From Desulfogranum japonicum DSM 18378 (lineage in GTDB: Bacteria > Desulfobacterota > Desulfobulbia > Desulfobulbales > Desulfobulbaceae), in the NCBI RefSeq assembly GCF_000429945.1, contig NZ_AUCV01000019.1, positions 1 to 64,000 on the forward strand: a stretch of 64,000 nucleotides of DNA. The letters run 5' to 3'. The notes below the pieces were generated by a model that saw only the letters and a list, made by a program, of their open reading frames with translations, ran no database searches and was not told where the DNA came from. Position numbers and translations under genes: made by a program. Of the stretch, positions 17,439-27,211 are shown piece after piece (the stretch's first letter is position 1; each line of letters starts with the position of its first letter).

Positions 17439-20189
17439 GTGACTTTTTCACTCAAACTCATCACGCTGGCGATCACCCGCCCCAAAATGGTCCTTGGCCT
17501 GGGGATGATATTTCTCATCGCCTGCAGCGCGGCATGTATCACCATAAGCTCCTCTGTACTTTCCTATCGCCTGGCTCAAGGCTTTCCGTTTTCTAGTATT
17601 GAGAACAAAACTGAATTTGACCACACCTCGCAGGACAACCTGATAATTGCGCTGAGAGCCCCAGGTAAGCCGAATGGTGTTTTTACAGAAGAAACATTAC
17701 ACAAGGCATACCAGTACTGCAGTGCATTCAAACATTTCTCTGGTACAGACAAGGAGCACCCAGCCTTTATTGCTACAGATTTCCTTGGCCTGTGCAATGT
17801 GGACATGGTGTCTGAAGAAAATCTGGGGAGCGCTCAACTGACCCCGCTCATGTCTGATAATTTCATTTATGATTCTCAAAATATTGACAGCCTCATAGAG
17901 CGCACAGAACAACACCTGTTCTTCAACGATCTCCTTATCTCCCGCGGACGCCAGTCAACAGCTTTGTACCTGCCCCTCCGCTCACCGGGGGTAACGGGTG
18001 AACTCATATCTATCAGCGAAGATCTGATCGAACAGCTTAAGCTTCCCCGCAATCATGTGCACTATGGAGGACTGAGCTTATTGCGTGAAACGTTTTTCCG
18101 GGATGGCTACTGGAAGGGAATCCTCCTGTCTCTTATATCCTGTGTGCTTGTCTACACCACGATTTCCATTTCCCTGAAAAAAGCCACCCATGGCCTTGTG
18201 GCTTTGTTCCCTATTGTCAACGCCGTCATGTTTGTCCTTGTCGCGCAGCTTGCCACCGGTCTCAGGCCAGACATCTTCATATTCACCTCGCCTGGCATCA
18301 TCGCAATATACACGTTGCTAAGCGGGCTCTTTATTTTTCATAAAATCAATAATAACGCGAAATGGACACAGAAAGAACCTGAATATATTGTTGAACTCCT
18401 TGAACCGTACCTCGGCAACTGGTTTAAACTCATGTGTTGCTTATTTACAGGTTGCCTGGTCATGCTTCCCTATACCTCTACACCGCTATTCCATGCAGGT
18501 GCAGTTCTGGCGTCCGGCATCGTTGTTTCATGGTTTATGGTACTCCTGCTCATTCCCGCCGGCCTGGTTTTCTTCGGGCCGACGAAAAGAAAGTCAAAAC
18601 TGGCGGCATCATATCTCTTACCTCCTGAGACTCCAGAAAAAACCTTTGATTTCCCTCACCTCGCCTATAGTATCACCAAAGCCCCCCTGGCTTTCATTGC
18701 TGCAGTATGTGTCGTTACCTTCACCTGCGCTCTCGGCGTTTCTCTCCTTCAACAATCCCCCCCTCTTGTTTCCTTATACAGCCAGGATCATCCGTTGCAT
18801 CGTTCTGAACAATTGCTCAATAAGAATTTTACAGGCACGTATCAACTTTTTTTGAGAATAAAATCACCAGACAGAGACACACCACTGGAACATATAGCCT
18901 TGCAATTGAAGGATAACCTTTTCAGGCCACTTGCCGCAGGTGTTGACACGCGCACCGTTATCATGCACCAAATAGACGAAGCGCTTTCAGCCAGCACAAG
19001 TGCAGCTGAATTCCACGACACTCTTGCCCACAAGTGGCAACAAGAACTACTCAATATCCCGGAAGATGACGCACTTTCCCAGGATCTGTGGTCCATCGCC
19101 CTTGACAGCCTCTCCAGCATCACCCACGCATCGGCACCATTCGCCCACCCAGACATTCTCCGCTACCTTGATCAATTTTCTCTTTTCCTGCGAAATAAAG
19201 GAGTTGCCAGCAAGGTCTTTTCCATAGTGGATATGACCAAGATGATGCACCAGGAACTTTACGAAGGTGCACAACAACACTACACCATCCCCACAACAAC
19301 CAACGGTATTCTGCAGACATGGCGCCAATACCAAAAGGGACGGCACCCTGAATTCTTCAACCGCTTTATCAACAGTTCGTACAGCACAGTCGACATACTC
19401 CTGCTACTTGAAGACGCTTCACCGGTTGTCCTTCACAAAACCGAACGGACAGCATTGGAATACTTTGAAACAGAACCGCCGCCTATACCTCTTGAGACGA
19501 GCTGGCGAGGACCGCTCCATGCCCACACGGAGTGGAACGAACGACTCAACCTCTCTATTCTGGCGCGATGGGGTATATTCCTCATAGTCACATCCACCCT
19601 GCTTTCGCTCAGCACACGATCAATTACCACCGGGACAGCCCTATGCGCGACAGGCATTGGCAACCTGCTCATCACCCTTGGCATAATGGGATTCGGCAGC
19701 CTGCACTTAAGCCCCTGCTCGTCCATGTTTCTGGGGCTGGCAGTATACACCTCCAGCATGGCGACCTGGCAAATCCTCTATACCCTGAACAGGTATATGG
19801 AAAAAGGCGACACCTACCGCACAGCGCTACCAGATGCCATTGAACACAATTCCGTACCGCTACTCCTTGGATTCGGCTGCGTCATTGCCGGTACCCTTCC
19901 ATTCCTGTTCACCCAGTTCACTCTTTTCAGCACAGGCGGCAGCATAGCTATTGCTGCAACTGGCGCCGCATTACTGACATCACTGTTACTTTTGCCCAGT
20001 ATTTGCTGGTTGTTTTATACAGAAGCTAAAATAGAAATCTCGCCTGCACTTTCCCTCAACAAAGGTAAAGCTAAAACACCAGAGCCAGATACTGCAGCAG
20101 GAGGAGATATATCTTTCCAGGACGGGACATCAGAAAATACCCCTCTCCAGGAAGACGAAGAGTCCAAGGAGAATACACTGAAAATTTAA
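17439..20189 (+). CDS. MMPL/RND-superfamily exporter
   Basis: A 916-aa integral membrane protein with two halves, each an N-terminal membrane helix followed by a large extracytoplasmic domain and a block of five or more helices (about residues 225-390 and 710-870), the usual MMPL/RND design. I start it at a GTG (17439), spaced 7 bp after a GAGGAAC ribosome binding site; there is no good ATG upstream. Relatives move lipids, hopanoids or siderophores across the inner membrane. No periplasmic adaptor or outer membrane channel is adjacent. A hydrophilic, Glu-rich tail of about 45 residues follows the last helix. The substrate is unknown. It could serve the lipid cluster 6 kb away, but no evidence ties them. 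Confidence 0.8.
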   Translation: MTFSLKLITLAITRPKMVLGLGMIFLIACSAACITISSSVLSYRLAQGFPFSSIENKTEFDHTSQDNLIIALRAPGKPNGVFTEETLHKAYQYCSAFKHFSGTDKEHPAFIATDFLGLCNVDMVSEENLGSAQLTPLMSDNFIYDSQNIDSLIERTEQHLFFNDLLISRGRQSTALYLPLRSPGVTGELISISEDLIEQLKLPRNHVHYGGLSLLRETFFRDGYWKGILLSLISCVLVYTTISISLKKATHGLVALFPIVNAVMFVLVAQLATGLRPDIFIFTSPGIIAIYTLLSGLFIFHKINNNAKWTQKEPEYIVELLEPYLGNWFKLMCCLFTGCLVMLPYTSTPLFHAGAVLASGIVVSWFMVLLLIPAGLVFFGPTKRKSKLAASYLLPPETPEKTFDFPHLAYSITKAPLAFIAAVCVVTFTCALGVSLLQQSPPLVSLYSQDHPLHRSEQLLNKNFTGTYQLFLRIKSPDRDTPLEHIALQLKDNLFRPLAAGVDTRTVIMHQIDEALSASTSAAEFHDTLAHKWQQELLNIPEDDALSQDLWSIALDSLSSITHASAPFAHPDILRYLDQFSLFLRNKGVASKVFSIVDMTKMMHQELYEGAQQHYTIPTTTNGILQTWRQYQKGRHPEFFNRFINSSYSTVDILLLLEDASPVVLHKTERTALEYFETEPPPIPLETSWRGPLHAHTEWNERLNLSILARWGIFLIVTSTLLSLSTRSITTGTALCATGIGNLLITLGIMGFGSLHLSPCSSMFLGLAVYTSSMATWQILYTLNRYMEKGDTYRTALPDAIEHNSVPLLLGFGCVIAGTLPFLFTQFTLFSTGGSIAIAATGAALLTSLLLLPSICWLFYTEAKIEISPALSLNKGKAKTPEPDTAAGGDISFQDGTSENTPLQEDEESKENTLKI

Positions 20190-20470
20190 ACAGCGCGAGA
20201 TTACTATACCGCCGGGAAATATTGCTGAAAGAAGCTTTCTTTTGTACGCTATCTGCCCACGGCAGCCATATCGTACAAACAGAGCACGACAAGAAGGGAG
20301 GGAAAATTCGGTAAGGGCACCGTTGACCGGTCATGTAACACCAAGGATCACTCCCCCATCTTGCATATAGGCAAAAACATCTTTGAGATGGAAACTATTT
20401 GCAAAAAAAACAAATTTTTTCTCGTGTAAAGCAGAGATCATACTTATAACCTATCAGGAGTAAATTTCTC
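20190..20470. other. Intergenic region before the trxB pair
   Basis: About 280 bp without a gene. The portion near 20400-20440 is strongly A/T-rich and probably holds the promoter of the following two-gene unit. No clear terminator for the exporter gene was found. Confidence 0.4.
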
Positions 20471-20686
20471 ATGATTATTAACGATTGGATTCATGTTGCA
20501 GCTGGCTTTTTTATTCTCATAAGCGTTACTCTGGGGGCTGACTTCAGCGGCAACCCTTTTTTCATGAGTAAATACTGGCTACTGTTTACAGCCTTTGTTG
20601 GACTCAACCTCTTCCAGTTCGGCTGGACGAAATTCTGTCCACTGGGCCTTATCCTTAAAAAACTTGGAGTACCTGAATCCAGATAA
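20471..20686 (+). CDS. YgaP-type/DUF2892 small membrane protein
   Basis: A 71-aa protein with two hydrophobic helices and the pattern IHVAAGFFILISVTLG followed by FTAFVGLNLFQ and FTKFCPL-like residues, typical of the DUF2892 or YgaP transmembrane family. A single Cys lies in the FCPLG motif. It has a ribosome binding site (AGGAG) and is 14 bp upstream of trxB, so the two are probably one transcription unit. Members are often found with rhodanese or thiol-redox proteins, which fits this neighbour. The function is not established. Confidence 0.75.
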   Translation: MIINDWIHVAAGFFILISVTLGADFSGNPFFMSKYWLLFTAFVGLNLFQFGWTKFCPLGLILKKLGVPESR

Positions 20687-20700
20687 AAACAGGAACAGTT

Positions 20701-21642
20701 ATGACCGTACATGAAATGTATGACCTTGTTATTGTCGGGGGCGGCCCAGGAGGTATGACAGCGGGAATCTACGCCAAACGCGCCGCTTTAAAAACCATAC
20801 TCATCGAAAAAGGCTTTCCCGGTGGTCAAATGGCCGCCACAGATGTGGTGGAGAACTGGCCTGGAATCGAGAACATCACTGGCCAGGAACTGGCGGACAA
20901 TTTTTTACATCACGTCAAATCCTATGATCTTCCAATCCTGCAGGAAGAAGTGGAATCCGTAATTCCCGGTATAAATCACCATACCGTCCGCTTAACCAAT
21001 GGCGATGAGTACCCCTGCCAGAGCGTCATCATTGCAGTAGGGGGTAGCCCAAAGAAATTGAACATCCCGGGAGAAAATGAATATTACGGCAAAGGAGTAT
21101 CGTACTGCGCTGTCTGCGATGGATTTTTCTTTCGAAACAAAACGGTTGTTGTCATAGGAGGAGGAGACTCTGCCACCGAAGAATCGCTCTATCTGGCAAA
21201 AATAGCAAAAAAAGTCTACCTGGTTCATCGACGAGATACCCTGCGGGCTGGCATGATCCTCCAGGAACGCGTAAAAGCTGACCCCAAAATTGAAATAATC
21301 TGGAACACTGTACCCATTGAAATCAAAGCAGACGAGCAGGGAGTAAACGAGATTCTCTTCGAGAACACCCTCAACCATGAGCAGAGCAGCATCCAAGCCG
21401 ATGGCATATTTATTTTCATTGGGTTTAATCCAAACAATCAACTCATACCAGCAGGAACGCCGATGAATGCGGACGGATATGTGGTTACAGATTGTAAAGG
21501 AGAAACAACAAATCCGGGTATCTTTGTCATAGGCGATCTCAGACAGAAGTACGCCAAGCAAATTGTTGTAGCTGCCGGCGAAGGAGCAACCGCAGCCCTT
21601 GCAGCAGCACATTACATTGATTCAAAGCAGGAAACCCTTTAA
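20701..21642 (+). CDS. trxB: Thioredoxin reductase
   Basis: A 313-aa class II pyridine nucleotide-disulfide oxidoreductase. The FAD motif IVGGGPGGMTAG lies at the N-terminus, the redox-active CAVC is in the middle and the NADPH-binding motif VVVIGGGDSATEE follows it. A C-terminal GIFVIGDLR closes the FAD site. It passes electrons from NADPH to thioredoxin in the cytoplasm. No thioredoxin gene is adjacent; the partner upstream is a small membrane protein. A later ATG at 20716 is possible and would still leave the FAD motif intact. Confidence 0.93.
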   Translation: MTVHEMYDLVIVGGGPGGMTAGIYAKRAALKTILIEKGFPGGQMAATDVVENWPGIENITGQELADNFLHHVKSYDLPILQEEVESVIPGINHHTVRLTNGDEYPCQSVIIAVGGSPKKLNIPGENEYYGKGVSYCAVCDGFFFRNKTVVVIGGGDSATEESLYLAKIAKKVYLVHRRDTLRAGMILQERVKADPKIEIIWNTVPIEIKADEQGVNEILFENTLNHEQSSIQADGIFIFIGFNPNNQLIPAGTPMNADGYVVTDCKGETTNPGIFVIGDLRQKYAKQIVVAAGEGATAALAAAHYIDSKQETL

Positions 21643-22304
21643 CATCCTGGCCGGATTTCCCACAAGCAGATTTTGCAGAAGATTTGAGGAACTGACATGC
21701 AACCGTGGCGAACCGCCGCACATGTTCGGTACCATAACAGGCCCTGTAAAATCTGCTCGCCCTCCGGGAGATCTTTTTCAACTTCCTTCATACACAAACT
21801 GTTTTTCAGACACTCCCACGCCCCCATCTTCCATCTCCCTTTTTAGCCCTCCACATCACCCCGCAAGCATCACCTGATCTTTTCACTATAAAAACAACAT
21901 GCGCCACCCCATACTCACTTTTTTGTAAACACAGCTCCATATTATTAACAATTATGAAACTTATTGTTCATTCTTCATGCCACACCCTTTCACTTTTGTA
22001 GAAAAAAAATCACACAAAAACAACCTTCCACGCCTCACATGTCGCTGAAAAAGCAATAATGGCACACTCTCTGCACATAACCACTCACAGGAGAAGACCG
22101 ATAACTTCGATTAACTCCAGTATTTGTAACTGCTTGCAGGTGCCTGATATTTACGCAAGCAGATTGGTGCAGCGTATTTGGTCATACATAAGCCTGGCTG
22201 ATAGCGGATGGATTGGGTGCGCCGTGAGCACTTACCTCTACACAACACCGATAGAACAGAATCATCCCCCTTATTCTTCAAACACAGACTCACAGGAGAG
22301 ACTA
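21643..22304. other. Urea operon regulatory region and leader
   Basis: About 660 bp between trxB and urtA. It contains a sigma-54 promoter (22060-22075) and, from the predicted start site near 22087, a leader of roughly 218 nt with no recognised riboswitch. A frame beginning at 22059 is in phase with urtA but precedes the signal peptide, so I treat it as untranslated. I looked for an NtrC-type palindrome upstream and did not find a convincing one. Confidence 0.55.
22060..22075 (+). promoter_or_regulatory. Sigma-54 promoter of the urea/urease operon
   Basis: TGGCAC-N5-CTGCA: the -24 half matches the consensus fully and the -12 half differs in one position (TTGCA to CTGCA), with exact GG-GC spacing. 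It faces urtA on the plus strand. Control by a nitrogen-responsive enhancer-binding protein such as NtrC is the natural expectation for urea use. Confidence 0.7.
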
Positions 22305-23594
22305 ATGAAAAACCAACTTTTTGCCCTTCCCCTGGCCTGCGGTTTACTCGCCGGAAGCCTACTAACTTCCGGCGCACAAGCCGCCGACACTATCAAGGTG
22401 GGCGTTCTGCACTCTTTGTCAGGGACCATGGCAATCAGCGAGACCACCTTGAAAGACACCATGCTGATGCTGATCGAAGAGCAGAACAAAAAAGGCGGAG
22501 TCCTGGGAAAAAAGCTTGAAGCGGTTGTTGTGGATCCGGCTTCAAACTGGCCACTATTTGCTGAAAAAGCCCGTGAACTGATAGAAAAAGAAAAAGTTGC
22601 AGCCACATTTGGCTGCTGGACGTCAGTTTCTAGAAAATCCGTATTACCTGTTTTTGAAGAACTTAACAGCCTCCTCTTCTATCCTGTTCAGTATGAGGGT
22701 GAAGAATCGTCATTGAATGTCTTTTACACTGGCGCTGCGCCGAATCAACAGGCCGTTCCCGCTGTGGACTACCTCATGAACGATCTGGGCGTTGAGCGCT
22801 GGGTTCTTGCGGGAACCGACTATGTTTACCCGCGGACAACCAATAAAATTCTGGAGGCATATCTGAAATCAAAAGGTGTACCCCAGGAAGATATCATGAT
22901 CAATTACACCCCCTTTGGACACTCAGACTGGCAGTCTATAGTGGCAGATATTAAAAAATTCGGTTCAGCTGGCAAAAAGACCGCCGTGGTATCGACAATA
23001 AACGGGGATGCCAATGTACCTTTCTACAAGGAATTGGGTAACCAGGGTATTACAGCAGACAACATTCCAGTTGTAGCCTTCTCAGTTGGTGAAGAAGAAC
23101 TCTCAGGTATTGACACCAAACCACTGGTCGGACATCTTGCTGCTTGGAATTACTTCATGAGCGTAGATAGCGACGCAAACATGGATTTTATTGAAGCCTG
23201 GCACAGTTTTATAAAAAATGAAAAACGCGTCACCAACGATCCCATGGAAGCACACTTCATCGGCTTCAACATGTGGGTTAAAGCAGTGGAAAAAGCAGGC
23301 ACCACAGATCCCAAGGCGGTCCAGGAGGCCATTATTGGCGTAACTGTTCCCAACCTTTCCGGCGGTTATTCCGCAATGATGCCCAATCACCATATAACCA
23401 AGCCTGTACTTATCGGAGAAATTCAGGAAAACGGTCAATTTGATGTGGTCTGGGAAACCCCGGGACTGGTTGTGGGTGATGCATGGTCTGATTACCTGGA
23501 AGGCTCTAAAGATCTCATTTCAGATTGGAGAGCGCCTCTTTCCTGCGGAAATTACAATGTTGTAACCAAAACCTGCGCAGGCAACAAAGAGTAA
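22305..23594 (+). CDS. urtA: Urea ABC transporter substrate-binding protein
   Basis: A 429-aa periplasmic binding protein of the branched-chain amino acid/amide group. I start it at 22305, directly after an AGGAGAG ribosome binding site, giving a signal peptide that ends at AQAADT. The mature start KVGVLHSLSGTMAISE is typical of UrtA. The C-terminal motif with several Cys residues (SCGNYNVVTKTCAGN) may form a disulfide. It captures urea in the periplasm and hands it to UrtBC. It is the first gene of a 12-gene urea operon, and a strong stem-loop follows its stop codon, which probably keeps its transcript abundant relative to the permease genes. Confidence 0.93.
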   Translation: MKNQLFALPLACGLLAGSLLTSGAQAADTIKVGVLHSLSGTMAISETTLKDTMLMLIEEQNKKGGVLGKKLEAVVVDPASNWPLFAEKARELIEKEKVAATFGCWTSVSRKSVLPVFEELNSLLFYPVQYEGEESSLNVFYTGAAPNQQAVPAVDYLMNDLGVERWVLAGTDYVYPRTTNKILEAYLKSKGVPQEDIMINYTPFGHSDWQSIVADIKKFGSAGKKTAVVSTINGDANVPFYKELGNQGITADNIPVVAFSVGEEELSGIDTKPLVGHLAAWNYFMSVDSDANMDFIEAWHSFIKNEKRVTNDPMEAHFIGFNMWVKAVEKAGTTDPKAVQEAIIGVTVPNLSGGYSAMMPNHHITKPVLIGEIQENGQFDVVWETPGLVVGDAWSDYLEGSKDLISDWRAPLSCGNYNVVTKTCAGNKE

Positions 23595-23601
23595 CCTCCC
23601 C

Positions 23602-23630
23602 GCACTCCCTGACGTAACATCAGGGAGTGC
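23602..23630 (+). ncRNA. Intercistronic stem-loop between urtA and urtB
   Basis: GCACTCCCTGA (23602-23612) pairs perfectly with TCAGGGAGTGC (23620-23630) around a 7-nt loop. There is no T-run, so it is not a classical terminator. Such stems after binding-protein genes often protect the upstream message from 3' exonucleases, giving excess binding protein over permease. That role is inferred. Confidence 0.6.
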
Positions 23631-23658
23631 TCACACTCTCTTCAACGTACATAGAACC

Positions 23659-25287
23659 ATGGGACAACACCATTACCGTGCTCTTCTGAGCCTGGTTACT
23701 CTACCATTTTTACTCCTCGTGTGTTTTTTCCCTGCTGTTGCTGCCCAGACTGCGACCCAGGAATCATTTGAGCAAGGGATACACCTTCTGAAAAGCAGAA
23801 AATTCCAGGAAAAAAACCGAGCTGTCGAGCTTATCACAGATAGCGGAGACCCCCGCAGTATGGATGTGCTGCAAGATCTTCTTGCCGGCAAACTTTTCCT
23901 GCTCAGGACAGACCAGACCGTGGTGCAAGTCAAATCGGCAAAGGGAGGTTACGCTGTTACAGGAGTTCTCCAGCAACAGGATCTGGGAACTCTGCAAACA
24001 AGACAGCTTAAAAAAATCACCATCAACAATGCGCTACGCGGTGCCCTTAAATCAGGCATTGCCAAAATCAATCTTCAACATCCCGATCCAGGTGTCAGGG
24101 CCAATGCTGTAGAAAGTATGCTGGAAGAAATCACTGCCGATTCAGTGCAAATGCTCGAAGAGCTCAAAACCAAGGAACAGAATAAAGCTGTTCGCAGAGA
24201 ACTTGAAACGGCAATCGCAATTTCCTGGCTGAAAGGTAACGACGAGGCCCAAAAACTTAAAGCTCTGGACACGCTTTCCGGCAGCCTGACACCGGTTGTT
24301 CGTAATGAACTGAAAAAAATCACCACCCAGGAAAACAGTGAGGCGGTCCAAAAAAAGGCTTTGCAGGCACTTCATACAATAGAAGCCAAAGTCAAATGGT
24401 ATGCAAAATTAGAAACCCTGTTCTTTGGATTGAGCCTGGGGTCAGTTCTGGTTCTCGCAGCCATTGGCCTGGCCATCACTTTCGGAGTAATTGGCGTTAT
24501 CAACATGGCCCATGGCGAACTGATCATGATCGGGGCATACACAACGTATGTACTGCAGCAATGCATGCCAGACCATATAGGGCTATCGCTGGCCCTGGCC
24601 ATTCCTGCAGCTTTTTGCGTATCCGGCCTGGTGGGAGTGATTATTGAAAGGTCAGTTATTCGTTTTCTTTACGGGCGTCCCCTGGAAACCCTGTTGGCAA
24701 CTTTCGGCATCAGTCTTATCCTGCAGCAGACTGTGCGCTCTATTTTCTCCCCCCTTAACCGCTCTGTCATAACCCCTGAATGGATGACCGGTTCTCTGGC
24801 CATCAACCCAGTGCTTTCGCTGACAACCAACAGGGTAACTGTATTCATTTTTGCCATGCTCGTTTTTACAACGCTCTACATCCTGTTGAAAAAGAGCTCA
24901 CTGGGACTGCAGGTACGTGCTGTCTCACAAAATCGTGCTATGGCACGCTCCATGGGAATACATGCAGCAAAAGTCGATGCTCTCACCTTTGGGCTTGGGT
25001 CAGGTATTGCTGGTATCGCCGGAGTTGCTCTCTCCCAACTTACCAACGTGGGACCTAATCTCGGACAATCCTATATTATCGACTCGTTTATGGTGGTTGT
25101 ATTCGGAGGCGTCGGCAACCTTTGGGGAACCATGCTTGGCGGCCTATCACTGGGCATTGCCAATAAAGTCCTTGAACCCTGGAGCGGAGCAGTTCTTGCC
25201 AAAATACTTATCCTGGTATTGATCATCCTCTTTATCCAGAAACGTCCCCAGGGACTCTTTCCTCAAAAAGGACGCGCTGCGGAGTAA
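23659..25287 (+). CDS. urtB: Urea ABC transporter permease UrtB
   Basis: A 542-aa protein, the long form of UrtB. A signal-like N-terminus (to about residue 30) is followed by a periplasmic helical-repeat domain of roughly 220 residues with HEAT-like spacing. From about residue 250 comes a LivH-type permease with eight or so helices, including the INMAHGELIMIGAY and VFGGVGNLWGT segments of the family. It forms the channel for urea together with UrtC. It is followed four bases later by urtC. The long N-terminal domain is normal for urea-type systems and helps separate them from amino acid permeases. Confidence 0.92.
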   Translation: MGQHHYRALLSLVTLPFLLLVCFFPAVAAQTATQESFEQGIHLLKSRKFQEKNRAVELITDSGDPRSMDVLQDLLAGKLFLLRTDQTVVQVKSAKGGYAVTGVLQQQDLGTLQTRQLKKITINNALRGALKSGIAKINLQHPDPGVRANAVESMLEEITADSVQMLEELKTKEQNKAVRRELETAIAISWLKGNDEAQKLKALDTLSGSLTPVVRNELKKITTQENSEAVQKKALQALHTIEAKVKWYAKLETLFFGLSLGSVLVLAAIGLAITFGVIGVINMAHGELIMIGAYTTYVLQQCMPDHIGLSLALAIPAAFCVSGLVGVIIERSVIRFLYGRPLETLLATFGISLILQQTVRSIFSPLNRSVITPEWMTGSLAINPVLSLTTNRVTVFIFAMLVFTTLYILLKKSSLGLQVRAVSQNRAMARSMGIHAAKVDALTFGLGSGIAGIAGVALSQLTNVGPNLGQSYIIDSFMVVVFGGVGNLWGTMLGGLSLGIANKVLEPWSGAVLAKILILVLIILFIQKRPQGLFPQKGRAAE

Positions 25288-25291
25288 TTTC

Positions 25292-26383
25292 ATGATCTCA
25301 TTATTCGCTTCCCTTCGGGGAGATAGAGCAGGCATCATTCTGCTTATTCTACTTTTACTGGCCACGGTGGCAGTGCCTGTCTGCAACCTCGTCGTTCCGG
25401 AAAACAGCCCGGTACACATCTCGACCTTTACCATGGCTCTATTGGGGAAATATCTTTGCTATGCCCTGTTAGCCATTTCCGTAGACCTCGTCTGGGGATA
25501 TCTGGGTATACTCAGCCTGGGGCATGGGGCTTTTTTTGCTCTCGGTGGCTATGCCATGGGGATGTACCTGATGCGCCAGATCGGGGATAGGGGTGTTTAC
25601 GGAAACCCTCTGCTTCCGGACTTCATGGTATTTCTCAACTGGAAAGATCTTCCCTGGTTCTGGCATGGGTTTGACATGTTCTGGTTTACCCTGCTCATGG
25701 TCCTGATTGTCCCTGCCCTCCTCGCCATAGTCGTTGGATGGTTTGCCTTTCGATCAAGAGTGACAGGCGTATACCTGTCCATTATCACCCAGGCTATGAC
25801 CTATGCACTGATGCTTGCCTTTTTCAGAAATGAAATGGGCTTTGGCGGCAACAACGGACTCACTGATTTCAAAGATTTACTTGGATTTTCACTGCAATCC
25901 GACTCCACCCGTGCAGGCCTGTTTATTGCTTCTGCTCTGGCCCTTGCCTTTGGGTATATCTCCTGCCGATATATCACACGCAGCCGTCTTGGCCAGGCAG
26001 CATTGGCCATCCGAGATCAGGAAGCACGCCTGCGTTTTATCGGTTATCGTGTTGAAAATATCAAATTATGGATATTTACCTTTTCCGCCATGCTCGCCGG
26101 ACTTGCCGGAGCTCTTTACGTCCCTCAGGTCGGAATCATAAATCCAACCGAATTTTCCCCGCTCAACTCCATTGAGATGGTAGTCTGGGTGGCGGTAGGT
26201 GGTCGTGCGACCCTTTATGGAGCAGCAGTGGGTGCCTTGCTGGTTAATTATGCCAAAAGTTTTCTTACAGTCACCTTTCCGGATGCCTGGCTTTTCGGAC
26301 TTGGAGCCATTTTTGTATTGGTTACACTGTTTCTTCCCAAAGGTGTTGCCGGATTATTTAAAAAGCAGGAGGCTCACCGATGA
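25292..26383 (+). CDS. urtC: Urea ABC transporter permease UrtC
   Basis: A 363-aa LivM-type permease with about nine hydrophobic helices. The YLGILSLGHGAFFALGGYAMG segment and the GGRATLYGA segment near the C-terminus match the family. It pairs with UrtB in the membrane. It overlaps the start of urtD by 4 bp (ATGA), consistent with coordinated synthesis of the permease and its ATPase. Confidence 0.92.
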   Translation: MISLFASLRGDRAGIILLILLLLATVAVPVCNLVVPENSPVHISTFTMALLGKYLCYALLAISVDLVWGYLGILSLGHGAFFALGGYAMGMYLMRQIGDRGVYGNPLLPDFMVFLNWKDLPWFWHGFDMFWFTLLMVLIVPALLAIVVGWFAFRSRVTGVYLSIITQAMTYALMLAFFRNEMGFGGNNGLTDFKDLLGFSLQSDSTRAGLFIASALALAFGYISCRYITRSRLGQAALAIRDQEARLRFIGYRVENIKLWIFTFSAMLAGLAGALYVPQVGIINPTEFSPLNSIEMVVWVAVGGRATLYGAAVGALLVNYAKSFLTVTFPDAWLFGLGAIFVLVTLFLPKGVAGLFKKQEAHR

Positions 26384-27210
26384 TCAGCAGTAGCTCCCTT
26401 CGTTCACTGCTCAACAGAGAGGAAGTTTTTCCCTTTCTCGTTCCGGACATTCCCCCTGAGCTTGATTTAAGCCATGGAGTTATTCTGTACCTGGAAGGGA
26501 TAAGTGTCAGTTTTGATGGATTCAAGGCCATCAATGACCTGAACCTGTACATTGATGATGGCGAATTACGTTGCATAATAGGCCCCAACGGTGCCGGAAA
26601 AACAACCATGATGGATATCATCACCGGTAAAACACGCCCAGACATCGGGTCTGCCTGGTTTGGGCAGGGAATAAACCTCCTTAAACTGGATGAACCTGAA
26701 ATTGCTGCCAAAGGTATTGGTCGAAAATTCCAAAAGCCTACTGTTTTTGAAGAGCATACAGTCCATACCAACCTTGAGCTGGCCATGGCCGGAGACAAAT
26801 CGGTATGGAAAACCCTGAAGGCAAAACTTTCAAGCGAGCAGAAAGACTCGATTTATGAAGTCGCAACCCTTATTGGACTCAAAGAACAAATCAGGACAAG
26901 GGCAGGTTCCCTTTCCCATGGCCAGAAACAGTGGCTTGAAATTGGCATGCTTCTCATGCAGAGCCCCAAACTGCTGCTCATCGACGAACCGGTGGCAGGT
27001 ATGACCCAACAGGAAATGGAACGAACAGCAGAGTTGCTTACCACTTTAAGCGGCCAACATTCGGTTATCGTTGTGGAGCATGACATGGATTTCGTCCGTT
27101 CCATCGCCCGCAAAGTGTCTGTACTCCACCAGGGATCCATCCTGGCGGAAGGAACCATGGATGAAGTACAGAACAATCAACAGGTTGTGGAAGTGTATCT
27201 TGGAGAATAG
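26380..27210 (+). CDS. urtD: Urea ABC transporter ATP-binding protein UrtD
   Basis: A 276-aa ABC ATPase of the LivG type. Walker A is GPNGAGKTT, the signature is LSHGQKQWLEIG and Walker B is LLLIDEPVAG followed by the H-loop VVEHDMDF. The first 30 or so residues precede the ABC fold, as is common in UrtD. It powers urea import with UrtE on the cytoplasmic face. The stop is one base before the urtE start. Confidence 0.92.
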   Translation: MISSSSLRSLLNREEVFPFLVPDIPPELDLSHGVILYLEGISVSFDGFKAINDLNLYIDDGELRCIIGPNGAGKTTMMDIITGKTRPDIGSAWFGQGINLLKLDEPEIAAKGIGRKFQKPTVFEEHTVHTNLELAMAGDKSVWKTLKAKLSSEQKDSIYEVATLIGLKEQIRTRAGSLSHGQKQWLEIGMLLMQSPKLLLIDEPVAGMTQQEMERTAELLTTLSGQHSVIVVEHDMDFVRSIARKVSVLHQGSILAEGTMDEVQNNQQVVEVYLGE

Positions 27211-27211
27211 C

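Noticed and set aside
21643-22059. NtrC-type enhancer site upstream of the urea promoter
   Set aside because: No sequence close to the TGCACC-N5-GGTGCA pattern was found in the expected region.
22059-22304. N-terminal extension of urtA by 82 codons
   Set aside because: The extension begins inside the sigma-54 promoter and would place the signal peptide in the middle of the protein. The ATG at 22305 has a proper ribosome binding site.
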